Shown in pieces: positions 21,902-33,069 of a DNA stretch of 64,000 nucleotides. The stretch lies in contig KN883899.1 of NCBI GenBank assembly GCA_000934455.1, positions 66,876 to 130,875 on the forward strand, read 5' to 3'. Origin of the DNA: Apostichopus parvimensis (Eukaryota > Echinodermata > Holothuroidea > Aspidochirotida > Stichopodidae). The notes beneath the pieces are model-generated. The model searched no databases. It was not told the DNA's origin and was given only the letters and a program-made list of their open reading frames with translations. A program made the position numbers and the translations under genes. Position 1 is the first letter of the stretch. Each line of letters opens with the position of its first letter.

Positions 21902-22290
21902 CTAAGAAGATTAAAAATCACATTTCAATGATAAGACTTTTGGCATTTCAAGTGATATTAGGTTTTCAGAACTAATTCTCAAGTTACAAATATTTCATTG
22001 TTACTTAGTAAAGTCAGCAGTCATTATCAACTATACTAGTGAGAACATTCCACACAATATCATCATAAAGACCTCACTTTAGACACCTCACTTTTAACTA
22101 CATGAATGTACCCTTCAATGCAAACAGTATTGTAAATGAGCTGAAATCCTTCATTAAAACACTGATTGAAGTATAGTTTGATATTGCTATTCAGACTGGA
22201 TGGCGACAGTTATCGTAGCATGTATTTAGGTTAAGCTTTGTTAACAGTTCCATACGATACAAACAAGGAGCAGTTATATCATTGTCCTAC

Positions 22291-22477
22291 CTTCTTCCTC
22301 CATCTTGCATCAGGTTGTCCATAATCATATCTGATTTCATTTCCTTTCTTAATCTCTGAATTTGCAAATATGCCCAATTTTGGTTGCTTGTTTATGATAA
22401 TCTTCACAACAGCATTGGGTTTCTTCCAATCATCATTACAATACTTTCCCTTTCCTGTGCTATGTGTGGCATCAATG
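22291..22477 (-). CDS. SET domain C-terminal exon
   Basis: With the split codon from the previous exon it reads CIDATHSTGKGKYCNDDWKK, PNAVVKIIINKQPKLGIFAN, SEIKKGNEIRYDYGQPDARW. C-I-D-A-T, the N-D-D...P-N pseudoknot motif, 'iFA...I..G.Ei.YDYG' and the Tyr of YDYG are SET landmarks. The KMT5A/SETD8 type (H4K20 monomethyltransferase) is the closest I can name. Acceptor caattgctag and donor gtagga are good and the exon is open. Confidence 0.72.
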
Positions 22478-23114
22478 CTAGCAATTGAAAAAAGAAGAAG
22501 AAAACTTAAATTCTACTTCACCATTCTGCAAACTATGCCCCTCCCCCTCCCAGAAAAAAACAGGTTAATGTTAATTTACTGTTATATAGGATCTAACAAC
22601 TCCAAATATGTTATTTCAATCACACTATTGGACACAACACACAGACTTCCTAGGATGACACACTCTAATAGCCTATCCTTGACATACATGCAATTCCTTA
22701 TGCTCAAAGGGCTCTTTCTTTTCTTAATTTATTCTGTGTATTGGTAATGAACTCCCCAATTGTTCTGTGTATTAGACTTCTTAGAAGTCCAACCATTTTG
22801 TGTTCCTAAGATTTTAATAGGGTCATATCAAAACAAAACTTGGCACAGAACATTAAACAACGTAAATTGATAAACAATCAGTATACAACACCTCAACATT
22901 AATTTGTGCCTAAAGTCAACCTTGCTTTAAGCAAAATGTGATAAATACTACTTAAGTTGTGAAATGAAGCCTCAATTAATCTCATGAAAATAATTTCACT
23001 TATAACAAACAAAACCATAATTAACAGCATCCTTCCATTGTTTGAAGAAAAACATGGATCTAATAAACACTTGTAGCTCAACAGTGAAGAAAATGTAGAG
23101 TAACTTTTACCTAC

Positions 23115-23258
23115 CACATACTGTCTTGACCACTCTGGAAGAAGAATATGAAAGTAGTGTCCTCTTCTTCCCCACCTGGTAGGCATATCTTAACACACTA
23201 GAATATTCTACGAGGAATTCTCCTTTTTCATAGTCTGCCCTAGCAAATAATCCATACC
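23115..23258 (-). CDS. SET domain N-terminal exon with a frame change
   Basis: It opens GYGLFARADYEKGEFLVEYS, matching SET 'G.GlFA...f.kGefv.eY.G', in phase with exon 23556-23638. Its second half fits only in another frame, EEEDTTFIFFFQSGQDSM, which then splices at gtaggt to give the conserved C-I-D-A-T. So one base has been gained or lost near 23170, or the assembly is wrong there. Confidence 0.6.
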
Positions 23259-23555
23259 CTTTAAAAATAACAAATGAAGGAAAATGATCACCAACAACTC
23301 AATATTAACCCTTGTTGAAAATATAGCAATGATGCATCTTATATGATGTACTTGCTGACAGTTAAGTCAGTGCAAGTTTACACTTCCTTGATCCATTTTA
23401 TGTGTTGGATGGACTAACCCCACATAAACTCATTTTGATAATTGAAGCATGCTGTCCAATGTTAAGTCACACATCACTGCAACAAACTGTGCAGATATTG
23501 TAAATGGCAATAAGTTGCATAAACTTATCTCAACTAGGTTACAGAAATATCTTAC

Positions 23556-23638
23556 CAATTGACTCACCAACTTCTTCTGAAACATATTTCACTTCAAACC
23601 CAGAAGGGTCTTTTTTTTCTTGATGAAATCTACGTAAG
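23556..23638 (-). CDS. Pre-SET exon
   Basis: RRFHQEKKDPSGFEVKYVSE and EVGESIG match the segment just before the SET core in KMT5A-like relatives ('DP.GF.vkyi....G.GlFA'). Acceptor caacccacag, donor gtaaga, exit phase 1 fitting the next exon. Exons further 5' were not identified. Confidence 0.55.
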
Positions 23639-23639
23639 C

Positions 23640-24966
23640 TGTGGGTTGCTGTTGGTTTTTATTACTTCTTGTCTGCATCTATCAATAAATTTGATAATGT
23701 ATTTGTATGGGAGACACTTTCCTGTTCCCTTGCCAATCAAACAATATGGTTCCCAGACATTATGAGATAATAATCTTAAATCTACTAGTTACCTTAATAT
23801 ATGACACCACCCACACCCAAGCTAACAGTCATGATGTGGATGCTAAAGTACTGTTTGATTGATCAATTCAGTTTTCTAAATCAACTGATCATTAATTACT
23901 TTAGAATAATTTCTTTCCAAAAAATCTCTATAGGCCACAAAACATGTACTATAAAATCATTTAAACTAGTATTCGTTTTCATGTATTCTACTTAGCAAAA
24001 ACCATAAAACACATAGATTAACAAGCATTACACTTGGCACAACATGCTTATTAATATTACAGTATGTATTGTTCCCTTGTAGGCAACAAACATTAAAGGA
24101 GTTTAGCCTATCACATGTAAGTATTGTAGCCTAACATATGCAGCACACACTCATGGAGTAGCCTATATCAGAAACTGTTCAGTAAGAAATGCCACCTAAC
24201 ATATGCAGTACACATTCAAGAAAGAGCCTATGCCTACACCTTTTCAAGTGGTAAGTAATGCAGCCTAACATACATCTAGCACATACACAAGTAGTCTATA
24301 TCAGGAACTGTTCAGCCTACGCTAGGAACTGTTATGTAAGTATTGTAGCCTTACATATGCAGTACACGTTAACGAAATAGCATATAACTGTTCAGTGAGT
24401 ATTGTAGCCTAACATATATGCAGCATGCATTCAAGAAGTAGCCAGTACCAATTAGACTATTAAGAGTTATGAGATTGATGTACATGTTATCAACTATCCC
24501 TGACACCTGTTTCCTGTGTCGGACTGTGAATATGACCTACATTTGACAGATTGATGGTTAAATTTGAAGAATGCACTGAAAATGTTCAGTCTACAGTGAT
24601 CAGGAAAAATTGGTCTTTACATGTCAGTCATGAAGAGGTACTGTTGTGGTACTACGTGATACTGTCCAACTTCAATTTCAACTATACTGTTATTTCCCTC
24701 TTTCAATGACTTCCTCCTGCACTTTCCCTTCTCAATAATGAAGCTATGCTATTAGTAATACATAATACTTGAAGATGGCAGATTGGATCTCTTATTTTGT
24801 TACAGTATCTCATACATTTCATTTCCAACTTTATTTAAGCTTTGATTGTAGAGGTAAAGAACTAACCAGCAATTGATACTTGTAATACTCCTGTCTGAAT
24901 ACAAACATAGTGAGACAAAATTCATCAAACCCCTCCTTTAATTTACTGAGTCCCTTGTAAATTCAG
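23640..24966. other. Non-coding stretch upstream of the SET-recombinase gene
   Basis: It holds a tandem repeat at about 24110-24450 and otherwise AT-rich DNA. The gene's start and promoter should lie here or beyond but were not recognised. Confidence 0.35.
24110..24450. repeat. Tandem repeat, about 60-85 bp units with TGTAGCCTAACATATGCAG
   Basis: Four to five units repeat 'attgtagcctaacatatgcag', then 'cacattcaagaagtagcc' and 'atcaggaactgttcagtaa'. No coding content. Confidence 0.6.
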
Positions 24967-25266
24967 CTAACACTGATGGATCATTTCACTTATTGCGGAT
25001 AATGATACATGGAGTTCAAGAATTCTTTCTTCACACAGCCAATATCCATTAGGCCTTTCTGTGACTACATCATTTACCAAGTCATTCAGCAATATCAGTT
25101 GCACAAATGGGCAAAGCAAACGTTGGGAAAGCAAAAACACCAATGAATTAAAATCTTCTTTCTCATATAAGTAGAAATACCAGAAAGAAATCTTTCTATG
25201 ATCAACTAGAGTGATCCTGTCAAGTCCTGCTAAAGGTGACTCAGACAAAAGACTGAATTGAATTTA
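24967..25266 (-). CDS. Unrecognised open frame abutting the transposon insertion
   Basis: An open stretch reads LSESPLAGLDRITLVDHRKI, FWYFYLYEKEDFNSLVFLLS, LCEERILELHVSLSAISEMI and a stop. No ATG fits an obvious start and I do not recognise the product. It could be an exon of the SET-recombinase gene or chance. It ends within 25 bp of the transposon's left target duplication. Confidence 0.22.
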
Positions 25267-27217
25267 ACAGGAGTTGCAATAATCCCAAAGCAGGGGCGGA
25301 TCCAGGGGGGGCCGACCCGGCCCCGGCCCCCCCTTTTTGGAAATCAGTTGCGTTTTTTTTATGTAGGAGTACTTCAAATTCCTAACAGGCATAACTTGGT
25401 GGAAGAAAAGCCTAATATATCCAGCTGCTCTTCCCTGAAACGCGATCGTTTTTATTCCAAATTTGAAACTAAGACAATTATCAGGCCTACGCGACATCAC
25501 GTATTAATTAGATACGGCTCAGTACTATAGTGCTGACTATTACTGTCAGGGAAAATCAACGCACAGTTAGCACTACAGACCCCTAAGCGCCTATAGCGTT
25601 ATATGATCTTTGGTTAGCGCGGTTGAGTGTTTCCACTTCTTTCTGTAAACAGTGAAACACCCACGTGAGGTCATCATAATTCACGCGTGTGAAAAATTTG
25701 ACCTGTGGAAGCACTGAGTCAGATGGAGCCTCTACTGACCGAGCCACACATCGTTTTTGAACGAGCTTACTGAGGCTGAAAGGTAAATAAATCATTTCGA
25801 AAAAATCGGGTCTTGATCTATAATTGTTATAAGGCATATTGATAGATTAAATACTGGCTAGAGCTAGGATTACAATAGGCCTACTTGGTACTTACGAAAA
25901 TGATAAAAAAGCTGTTTCGCTGACAACGCGATCATATTGAATTAGTGTGAGGCCCAATTTCGCGAAATGAAAATAGAGAAGTCAAACCTGAAACTAAGCC
26001 TTAGACTATTCACCAAGTTGGGTAATAAAGTTAGGGTTGTACTATCAACAAGAAAACTAATGGGATGGATAAGATGTGTGGATAGGTCATAACTAGACAT
26101 TCTGGGAAATAGTATTCACCGATTGGCGTGACGTCACTGCGTGCCCAAACAGAGGTGCTTGTTCTATCTAATCGGATACAAATAAAAAATAGCCTAGGCC
26201 TATGGTGAAAATTCCCCAAGGTCATGGCGCCAACCAGGGGTCTGGGGACCTCATGTCTGGAGCTGAAGACCCCTGTCACATGACAAAGCAAAAAACGACG
26301 GGAAGCTGAGCAAAAATTTCAGTTTGAATACTCCCGATTGTTCATGCTAGAAACAGGATAGCACCGTTTTGCTTCCAAAGGGCACACGACTCACCTTTGA
26401 CCCCCCCCCCCGCCCTGTGATTCATTCCAAACCAAATCAGCACACTTGGACCCCCGTGGGGGACCCATGGCTCCCTCGTCGTGATGCGGCTGGCGCCACC
26501 ACTGCCAAGGATTGGGTGACATTTCAGCTATTTTAGGTACTAATCTACTACAAAATCAGCTATTAAGGTAGAGTGTCTCAACTAAAACTTCGCCCTCCGC
26601 TAGCTGTGTTAATGGATGTCTTGATATAGGCTAGATGAAATCACTGTCAGTCTGTCAATGTTATTAATTTCCTACAATTATTTTTCAAAAGTTTGCAACT
26701 TTGTGGGATATTAAAGCACCATCTCTGTAGTTTATAATGTCATACTCATAGACGCGTGAAACACAAACTTCAATAAATATTGCGGATTACAGAGGCTGAG
26801 CAATTAGGCCTACTGTAAACATATTCATATTATCAAAACAGGATAGGCTACTGATAGGATAGGCTAAGAAAATATTGGATTTTTTATTGTTTACATTTGT
26901 TAGAGAGATAGATATAACCTACATGCATAACGGCACGCCGTCATGTAATGTCATATATGGGGACAAGGTTTATATATACCGCCTATTTGAAAAGAATCTT
27001 ACAAATCCTATAATCTGTAGATTAAAGCGTACTCATTCTCCCCAGGATGGAATACTGGCTATACTTTTTATGGTCTTGTTTTTTTAAATTTGTGTCTAGT
27101 AACTCATAAATTGGCTTCTTTTCCTGAAAATAGCTATTCGCTCATGACCTGCCCTCAAGCTCAAAATTTTTTCCATGTTTGTGTACAATTTTTAACAGTA
27201 GTAGGGGGCCTACCAAA

Positions 27218-30200
27218 ATGGTGAAAATCGATGATCTGTCAACAGCACTGATACCTTGCGATGTTGGTGACATCTGTCATACGGTCGGTGAATGGAGGGC
27301 GTTAACTGCTTCCGGAAATGGAAACTGTTTGTACAACAGTATTTCCATTTTACTTAATGGTAAGAAAAATGACAAAAATGCAAAATAATTTCATGTTAAT
27401 TGTTCTATGTAAATTGTGTTCAAATGTGTTAAAAGAGTTGTTAAGCCCGAATTGAAGGGGAAATGTGAAATAATGTAACCAAAAAACATTTGTGTGCTCT
27501 GCACATAGATTGTCCATAATGAATAGATGAGTCATATTGATGTTAGTGTCAGTGTCTTGATGTTAATGAGTGTGCATGGCTTAGAACCAATTTCTCAAAG
27601 TGTCAATATTTTGGCAACCATATATGTCCGGTTTTGTTCGAACTGTAATAGGGCCTATGGTGGCAGTTGTGATGATGAGATATATATTCAGCATTGAAGT
27701 CAAAACAGGTCTCATACACTGAAATCTGCATTGGTACCAGGTGAGCAGTGCAGTGTCTTCTGCTTGATTAGCTAGATGTGGCAGCAATGGAATGACCACA
27801 CCAGACCATATTGTGCGGTGAAATGGGCTGAGGTCTGCAGCTTGCACAAAATACAGTCGGTCGGATTCCCGATTGTGCATTGGTCCCTTGGCATAAAGGT
27901 GTTCTGCAGTTGTAGATATGCTGTAGTCGTAGACTGTGAGTCAGAGTGAGAAATCAGTCTACCGACTATAAATACTGAGAAAAATGTCATGTCATATGTA
28001 TGTAGACAAAATACATAGTATGTATTATTTTTTTACTAGAAAAACCTAGATGTTTGTGAATTGTTTTTATACTGTAAAATGAAACATTAAGGTGTTTTAG
28101 ATTGTCATGTATTATGAAGAATATGCTTATATACATTACATTACATGTTAATAATTTTGCAATTTCTGAGTTAGTCTAAGAGCTGTATACACTGCAAAGT
28201 TTTGTTGTTGATTTCATTGTAGTGGGAAGCAATTAATTATGGAAAGCAGACTAATTGGTTATGTTCGGAATGGCTGCCCTACAGTGCTGATGGACACATA
28301 CTACCCCTCTCTTAGCATTCTGGAAAGTGGCTAAAAGGCTGATAGTTTCACTAAACATCTGTCTGATGGCGACGTTATATGACGGTGCCATGTAGTATTT
28401 GCAGTACATGCCTGTCTCGTTGCAACCTGAACACTGTTTGAAAAGTACTGATGTGCCTATGCACATATTTAGACCTACATTTGCACCTACGCACGTAAGC
28501 AGTGTAGGTCTATATATCTGTCTATCTGTCCATGCTGTGGCCCTCCTCATGATCCTTCCAAATCATGCCTTTCTTTGGCTTGTTTGATCCACGTCACGCC
28601 CATAGATTTAGGAAGCTAGAAGAGTTGGCTTTTGGGAACTGTGAATTTTGCATACACTAAGCTTTTTATCAACAACAACAAAAATCACGAATAAATAAAA
28701 TACGATAAATAAATTATTTATTCATTTACTTATTATAATTATTAATATTTATTATATTTATTCACAGGTGACGAACGTTTGGCTACAGAGTTGCGGGTTT
28801 CTACTGCTGCAGAATTAGTCAACAATGTGCATAGTTACGCAAATCATCCACATATAGTTAATGTAGCCCAATCAATCAATGATCCAGTTAATGTACTGTG
28901 GCAATGCCTGTTAGGGCCAGATTCAAGTAAACTGCTTAGTACCACAACATTGGTTGACGCAATCCAAAATGAAGCGGAAAAAACTGCAATACCAAAGCGG
29001 TGGAGTTCGATGTTACATATTTTTGCACTAAGCACAATTCTGCAAACGGATATTGTATCTGTCTACCCAACAGTTAGCAATTACTCTCATAGATCTCTTC
29101 TTCATGCAAGAATACACCCCCTTAGGCAGTATGTTCAAGATAAGTTTCCATTGCCAAGTACTGAGATAGTTGTCATGTGGTCATGTGATGGAGTAATGGA
29201 TATTACACCAGATACAATATTTACACCAAATCATGTAGTACCATTGGTGATATCATCGAGTCCTAACTCCGAGGAACCTCCGAAAGAGCAGCTTTCAACA
29301 AAATGTCATTCAAAAGGCAGTCATCAATCAAAATTATCCAGATACTTTTCTACACCACCAACCAAGAAGCAACGCACATCCGTTGAGGATAATGCAGCCG
29401 CCTCTGCTCCGCAAAACGAGGTAACATCACAGATGGGACCTATCAAGCAAGTAGAACACAATGTGCAAGCCCCATACGTCACCAGTACAGGAGTCACACC
29501 GGACAGTACAGGAATTAACACACATGCACTGGTTACAGACATTAGTGATGTTATTCGTGTTATATGCAGCTCTATTACTGATGAAAACAAACTCTGGCTC
29601 ATAGATCACCGGGAGCCAGAAAAGGCCTTCAAGTTTCCTCCTAGAAAATATAACGACAAAGGTGAGAAAGGAGGTGTAAAACAACGCTTTTGCTGTAGGG
29701 AATGGTTTGAGTCACATGATTTTTTATGCTACTCAATAGCTGACGATGGACTGTATTGTTTAAGCTGCGTTCTCTTCCCCATATCATCTAGTCGTGGGAC
29801 GAGGGCCAAGAAACTTATCACAAGTCCGTATCAGAATTGGAAAGACGCCAGATCAGATTTAATCAAGCACTGTGGTCTCCATTACCATCAAAACTCGAAG
29901 GCTCTTATGGATGGATTTATTGAGAGAATGAACAATCCATCAATGATGATTGAAAATCGACTATCAGCTCAGCAAGCAAAGCTGGTGAAACGCAACAGAT
30001 CGTTTATTATTTCTGTTATCAAATGCATTGAGTTATGTGGACGACAAGGCATCTCATTGAGAGGCCACAGAGATGACGATACTATGGAGGGGACCCACAA
30101 TAAGGGCAATTTCAAGGCTCTAATTGATCTACGTATCGATGCTGGTGACACAGACCTGCAAATACATAAGGAAGCATGTGCTCGTAATGCAACATATATG

Positions 30201-31649
30201 TCCAAAACATCTCAGAACGAATTATTCCTTTGTATCAAGAAGTATATTCAAAAGACATTGGTAGAACAGATAAAAGATGGCAGCGGGTTTTATGGTATCT
30301 CCGCAGATGAAGTAACAGATATTTCGAACTGGGAACAAATCGGCCTTGTTGTCCGCTTCTTGAAAAACGGAGAGCCTGTTGAAAAATTAATAGACTTCAT
30401 AGAGTGTGAAAGCTGCACGGGCAAAGTAATTTGTGATCGGATCTTACAATCATTGCAGCATGTCGGATTGGACCCAACATTGTGCAGGGCACAAACATAC
30501 GATGGTGCAGCAAACATGGCGGGGTGTCACAATGGATGTGCGAAACAATTTCAAAAAATCTCCCCAAGAGCGACATATTATCATTGCGCCAGCCATGAGC
30601 TTAATTTGGCTCTGTCTCATGCCTGTAAAGTCCCAGAAATTCATAACATGGTATGTGCACTGAAGTCCGTTGGTATATTCTTTAAATATTCCCCGAAACG
30701 ACAGCGAACATTTGAAGAGAGCATTGTCAATGTAAGCGAGAAGACTGCTAGCCCTGAAGATAGTTGGGCTGAAAGTGACGTTGATAGTAGTGATTCAGAA
30801 GATGATAGCTCCATTGATGATGAAATAAGCGAATGTGGTGAAGAGAGTGAGGAGAACGACGAGATGCAACCCGCCCCTGATAATCCTCAATTTCAAGCGG
30901 CAAAGAAGAAAATCAAACCCATGTGTGAGACTAGGTGGGTGGAGCGACATACCGCATTCAGTGATTTCGAAGATTTATACCAACCACTTCTTCTGTGTCT
31001 GGAAACCATTTCCACGAACCAAGGTGGCAGGACATGGGATGCCAAGTCAAAAACTGAGGCCAATGGCTTACTCCATCAGATAAAAAGCCCTACCTTCATC
31101 GCTGCATTTCAAACGGCCTCATATCTCTTTGGTTTCACAAAATCACTTAGTCAGTCTCTCCAAGGCAATTCAATGGATGTGGTCGATGCGTATAAACATA
31201 TTAGTATCGTGAGAGATCAGTTGATGAGCATTCGACAGTCAAAGCAGTCTTTCGGAAAAGTATACACCAAGATGCTAGCAATGGCAAAGGTGGCAAAGGT
31301 AAAGATTAGCATACCCCGTAGATGCGGTAAACAGACAAAGAGGAATAATATGAAAGGCAAAAAACCTATAACCTACTACCGTCGAACTCTCTATGTGCCC
31401 TTTGTTGACGGCTTAGTGCAGCAATTACGCGACCGTTTCCAAGGTATGTCTGCCCATGCACTTCAAGGATTGCTTCTAATCCCTACCAATCTGGAGAAAC
31501 TGGATGACGAGTGTCAGCAGAAGTTACTGGAATTTTATAAGACCGACCTTCCTTCTCCAAGCAGTGCATTACAGGAACTTGCAGTGTGGAAACATTACAG
31601 CGCGCCGGGGCGTTGTGGAAAACCTCCGTATTGGCTAAGTATATCATAA
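27218..31649 (+). CDS. OTU protease-hAT transposase fusion (two exons)
   Basis: Exon 1 is 27218-27359, exon 2 is 28768-31649. Donor ATG|gtaaga and acceptor ttattcacag share phase 1 and give about 1007 residues. Residues about 25-210 form an OTU-like cysteine protease: SGNGNCLYNSIS (Cys37), W..MLHIFALSTIL, DIVSVYP and TPNHVVPLV (His203). OTU enzymes usually cleave ubiquitin; here the usual Asp of D-G-N-C is Asn. Residues 234-241 QSKLSRYF fit a PIP box. From about 330 comes a TTF-type finger (KQRFCCREWF, LYCLSCVLFP), then hAT core: GISADEVTDISNWEQIGL, AQTYDGAANMAG, YYHCASHELNLALSHACK, an acidic insert and CETRWVERHTAF. Nearest known transposase kin are ZMYM1/P52rIPK-like hATs. The frame is uninterrupted but stops at ELAVWKHYSAPG... 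before the expected hATC domain. Confidence 0.78.
27360..28767 (+). other. Intron of the OTU-hAT gene
   Basis: A 1.4 kb GT-AG intron. About 27490-27640 resembles the dispersed repeat at 10850-10930 ('cttagaaccaatt', 'tgtcaatat..tggcaac', 'tgtccg'). The rest is AT-rich with no recognised gene. Confidence 0.5.
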
Positions 31650-32009
31650 TTATCTCATTGAATATATCTTGTTTTATGTTTTTTCTTGGGGTGAATCTGG
31701 TGTCATAATTTTCGCGCAAAAGAAAAAACCCAATCGACACAATAACAGTGTATCCGTTGTAGTGCTCTACATGCACTGTTGAGCGTTGTTAAATATGTTA
31801 TATCGAGAAAAAATATGTGCACAAAAAAAGCGTGTCTGCAACGTTTCTGGTTTTTCTAGTTTTTGGCGAAATGTTTCACCATTTTGCATCTAAGCACTCA
31901 CAATTAACCAAACCCCTAGACCCCTCCCCCAGGACGCAGATCACTAAAGTGCTACCATCGGGATGTCGGCCTCCCCTTTCGCAAAATCCTGGATCCGCCC
32001 CTGCCAAAG

Positions 32010-33065
32010 TAATGACAATATATATGGTTCTGAAAATGTAATAATGCCATAAAGTGGCCTGCCTTCATTTACTTCCATGCTATAACCTCATTTGCTAACA
32101 TATCCTACCATTCCTGCATTAGTCGCCTAGGCTATAGTTGAACCTTTGCTAAACCTGGTTTGTACAAAGGCCTTAATTTTTAGCATTAGGCCTACGTTTG
32201 ACCTAGCATCTAAATAATTGTTGTTCCTCTGGACACAATGTAATCTCGGATTATTAAATACTGAACAAATAACTTGTGATTCGCGCAGTCTAGAAAGTCC
32301 GCCAAGGCTGCTTATTGCTACCACTAGGCTAATGGTTATCCTAGCCTAACCCACTATTACTATACTATTGGTATATACACCATTACAATTACTTTACGCC
32401 TATAAGTACAGTTAACACATAACATATGAGTTCACTGAGCACCTCGACAACGAAACATGTCTTTTGAATGTACCAACTTTGAACTAAAATTCCTTTGAAA
32501 TTATCTTTTCTCGTTGATTTCGTATTACTTAAAAGTAAAAAGTAACTACATAACTTACGATTTCTCACATGGAGACCCGCCCCGTCGTCGTACATGAATT
32601 CGCGGGAACTTATGCCACTGTCGGAAAAAACTCTTGAAAATGGTGGCGCTAGATACTAAACATTGAAGTGTGTGTACTTTTCATGTTTGTGCTCAAGTGT
32701 GTGTAAATCCAATGATCAGGTTAAACCATCCTTTCAAGGACATCGTTCAAATTTCGACAGACCGCTTTTCCGACTTCGAAGAGGCAGTAGCACATAAAAT
32801 ATTTCGAGGACGTGTGTTTAAGTACTCGGACGTACATGAGGTCCCCGAAGGAAAGGTGTGGTATCATGAGCATGTCCTCGAAGATTCGATAAAGTCAACA
32901 CAAACACACACACGCCAAGTTGAAGGCATAGGTTCCTTTTGCTAAAGCAAGGAACCAAAAATCTAGAAGGCACATGAATCATATTCGATGGTGCACGACC
33001 GGACATAAAGAAAGGAATTCCATACTCATTCCCAAGTTTCAAAGACATGGTATTTAACTTTTTCA
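32010..33065. other. Non-coding stretch right of the transposon
   Basis: No gene is recognised. A short open frame at 32745-32945 (FSDFEEAVAHKIFRGRVFKY, VPEGKVWYHEHVLED) has plausible composition but no start, splice context or match I know. A hairpin GGTTCCTTTTGCT/AGCAAGGAACC lies at about 32930-32956, next to (AC)n, as in the dispersed minisatellite elements. Confidence 0.3.
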
Positions 33066-33069
33066 CAAC

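Larger units (their letters stand above)
20700..22135 (-). repeat. Tandem segmental duplication, period 1060 bp
   Basis: Both 108-bp exon copies carry alike intron flanks: 'attaaaaatcacatttcaatga' beside each acceptor and 'actacatgaatgtacccttc' about 200 bp beyond. The unit is therefore a genomic duplication of roughly 350 bp or more of homologous sequence at 1060-bp spacing, not retroposition. The remaining part between is diverged or unique. Confidence 0.65.
16945..23638 (-). pseudogene. SET-methyltransferase / tyrosine-recombinase fusion gene, multi-exon, broken
   Basis: Read on the minus strand, exons encode a KMT5A-like SET domain (23638-22291), a 36-codon exon present twice, an acidic Ser-rich linker, a Cys/His-rich region, a tyrosine-recombinase core (box I NRRSGEV, TKLRKHIAT, FLGHD, EYYRLP) and a basic C-terminal domain. 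SET enzymes methylate lysines using S-adenosylmethionine; tyrosine recombinases cut and rejoin DNA through a 3'-phosphotyrosine. To my knowledge multi-copy gene models with this order exist in fish and other animals and may be Crypton-like in origin. Breaks seen: a frame change inside the second SET exon, an unmatched phase and a frame change around the acidic exon, and four in-frame stops in the recombinase exon. The SET and recombinase halves are joined by order and strand, not by a transcript. Confidence 0.6.
25291..32003 (+). mobile_element. DNA transposon with OTU-hAT transposase gene, 6.7 kb
   Basis: The left terminus CAGGGGCGGATCCAGG (25291-25306) is repeated exactly, inverted, at 31988-32003, and CCAAAG flanks both ends. 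The CAGGGGCGGATCC-type terminus is typical of hAT elements. Inside, on the plus strand, a two-exon gene encodes the OTU-hAT protein. The left 1.9 kb is non-coding and includes 'gaccccccccccccgcc' and GC-rich patches. The hAT C-terminal dimerisation region was not found before the right end, so this copy may be internally deleted although its ends are whole. Identical termini suggest a fairly recent insertion. Confidence 0.82.
25285..32009 (+). repeat. Target-site duplication pair CCAAAG
   Basis: CCAAAG lies at 25285-25290 and 32004-32009, immediately outside the two 16-bp inverted termini. Six identical bases, where hAT elements classically make eight; the next bases outward differ. Confidence 0.6.

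Noticed and set aside
22370-22747. A 125-codon plus-strand frame with hydrophobic runs
   Set aside because: It begins antisense to the SET exon and continues into intron; no signal of its own.
32745-32945. Open frame with plausible protein composition
   Set aside because: No start, acceptor or known family, and it runs into (AC)n and a repeat hairpin.
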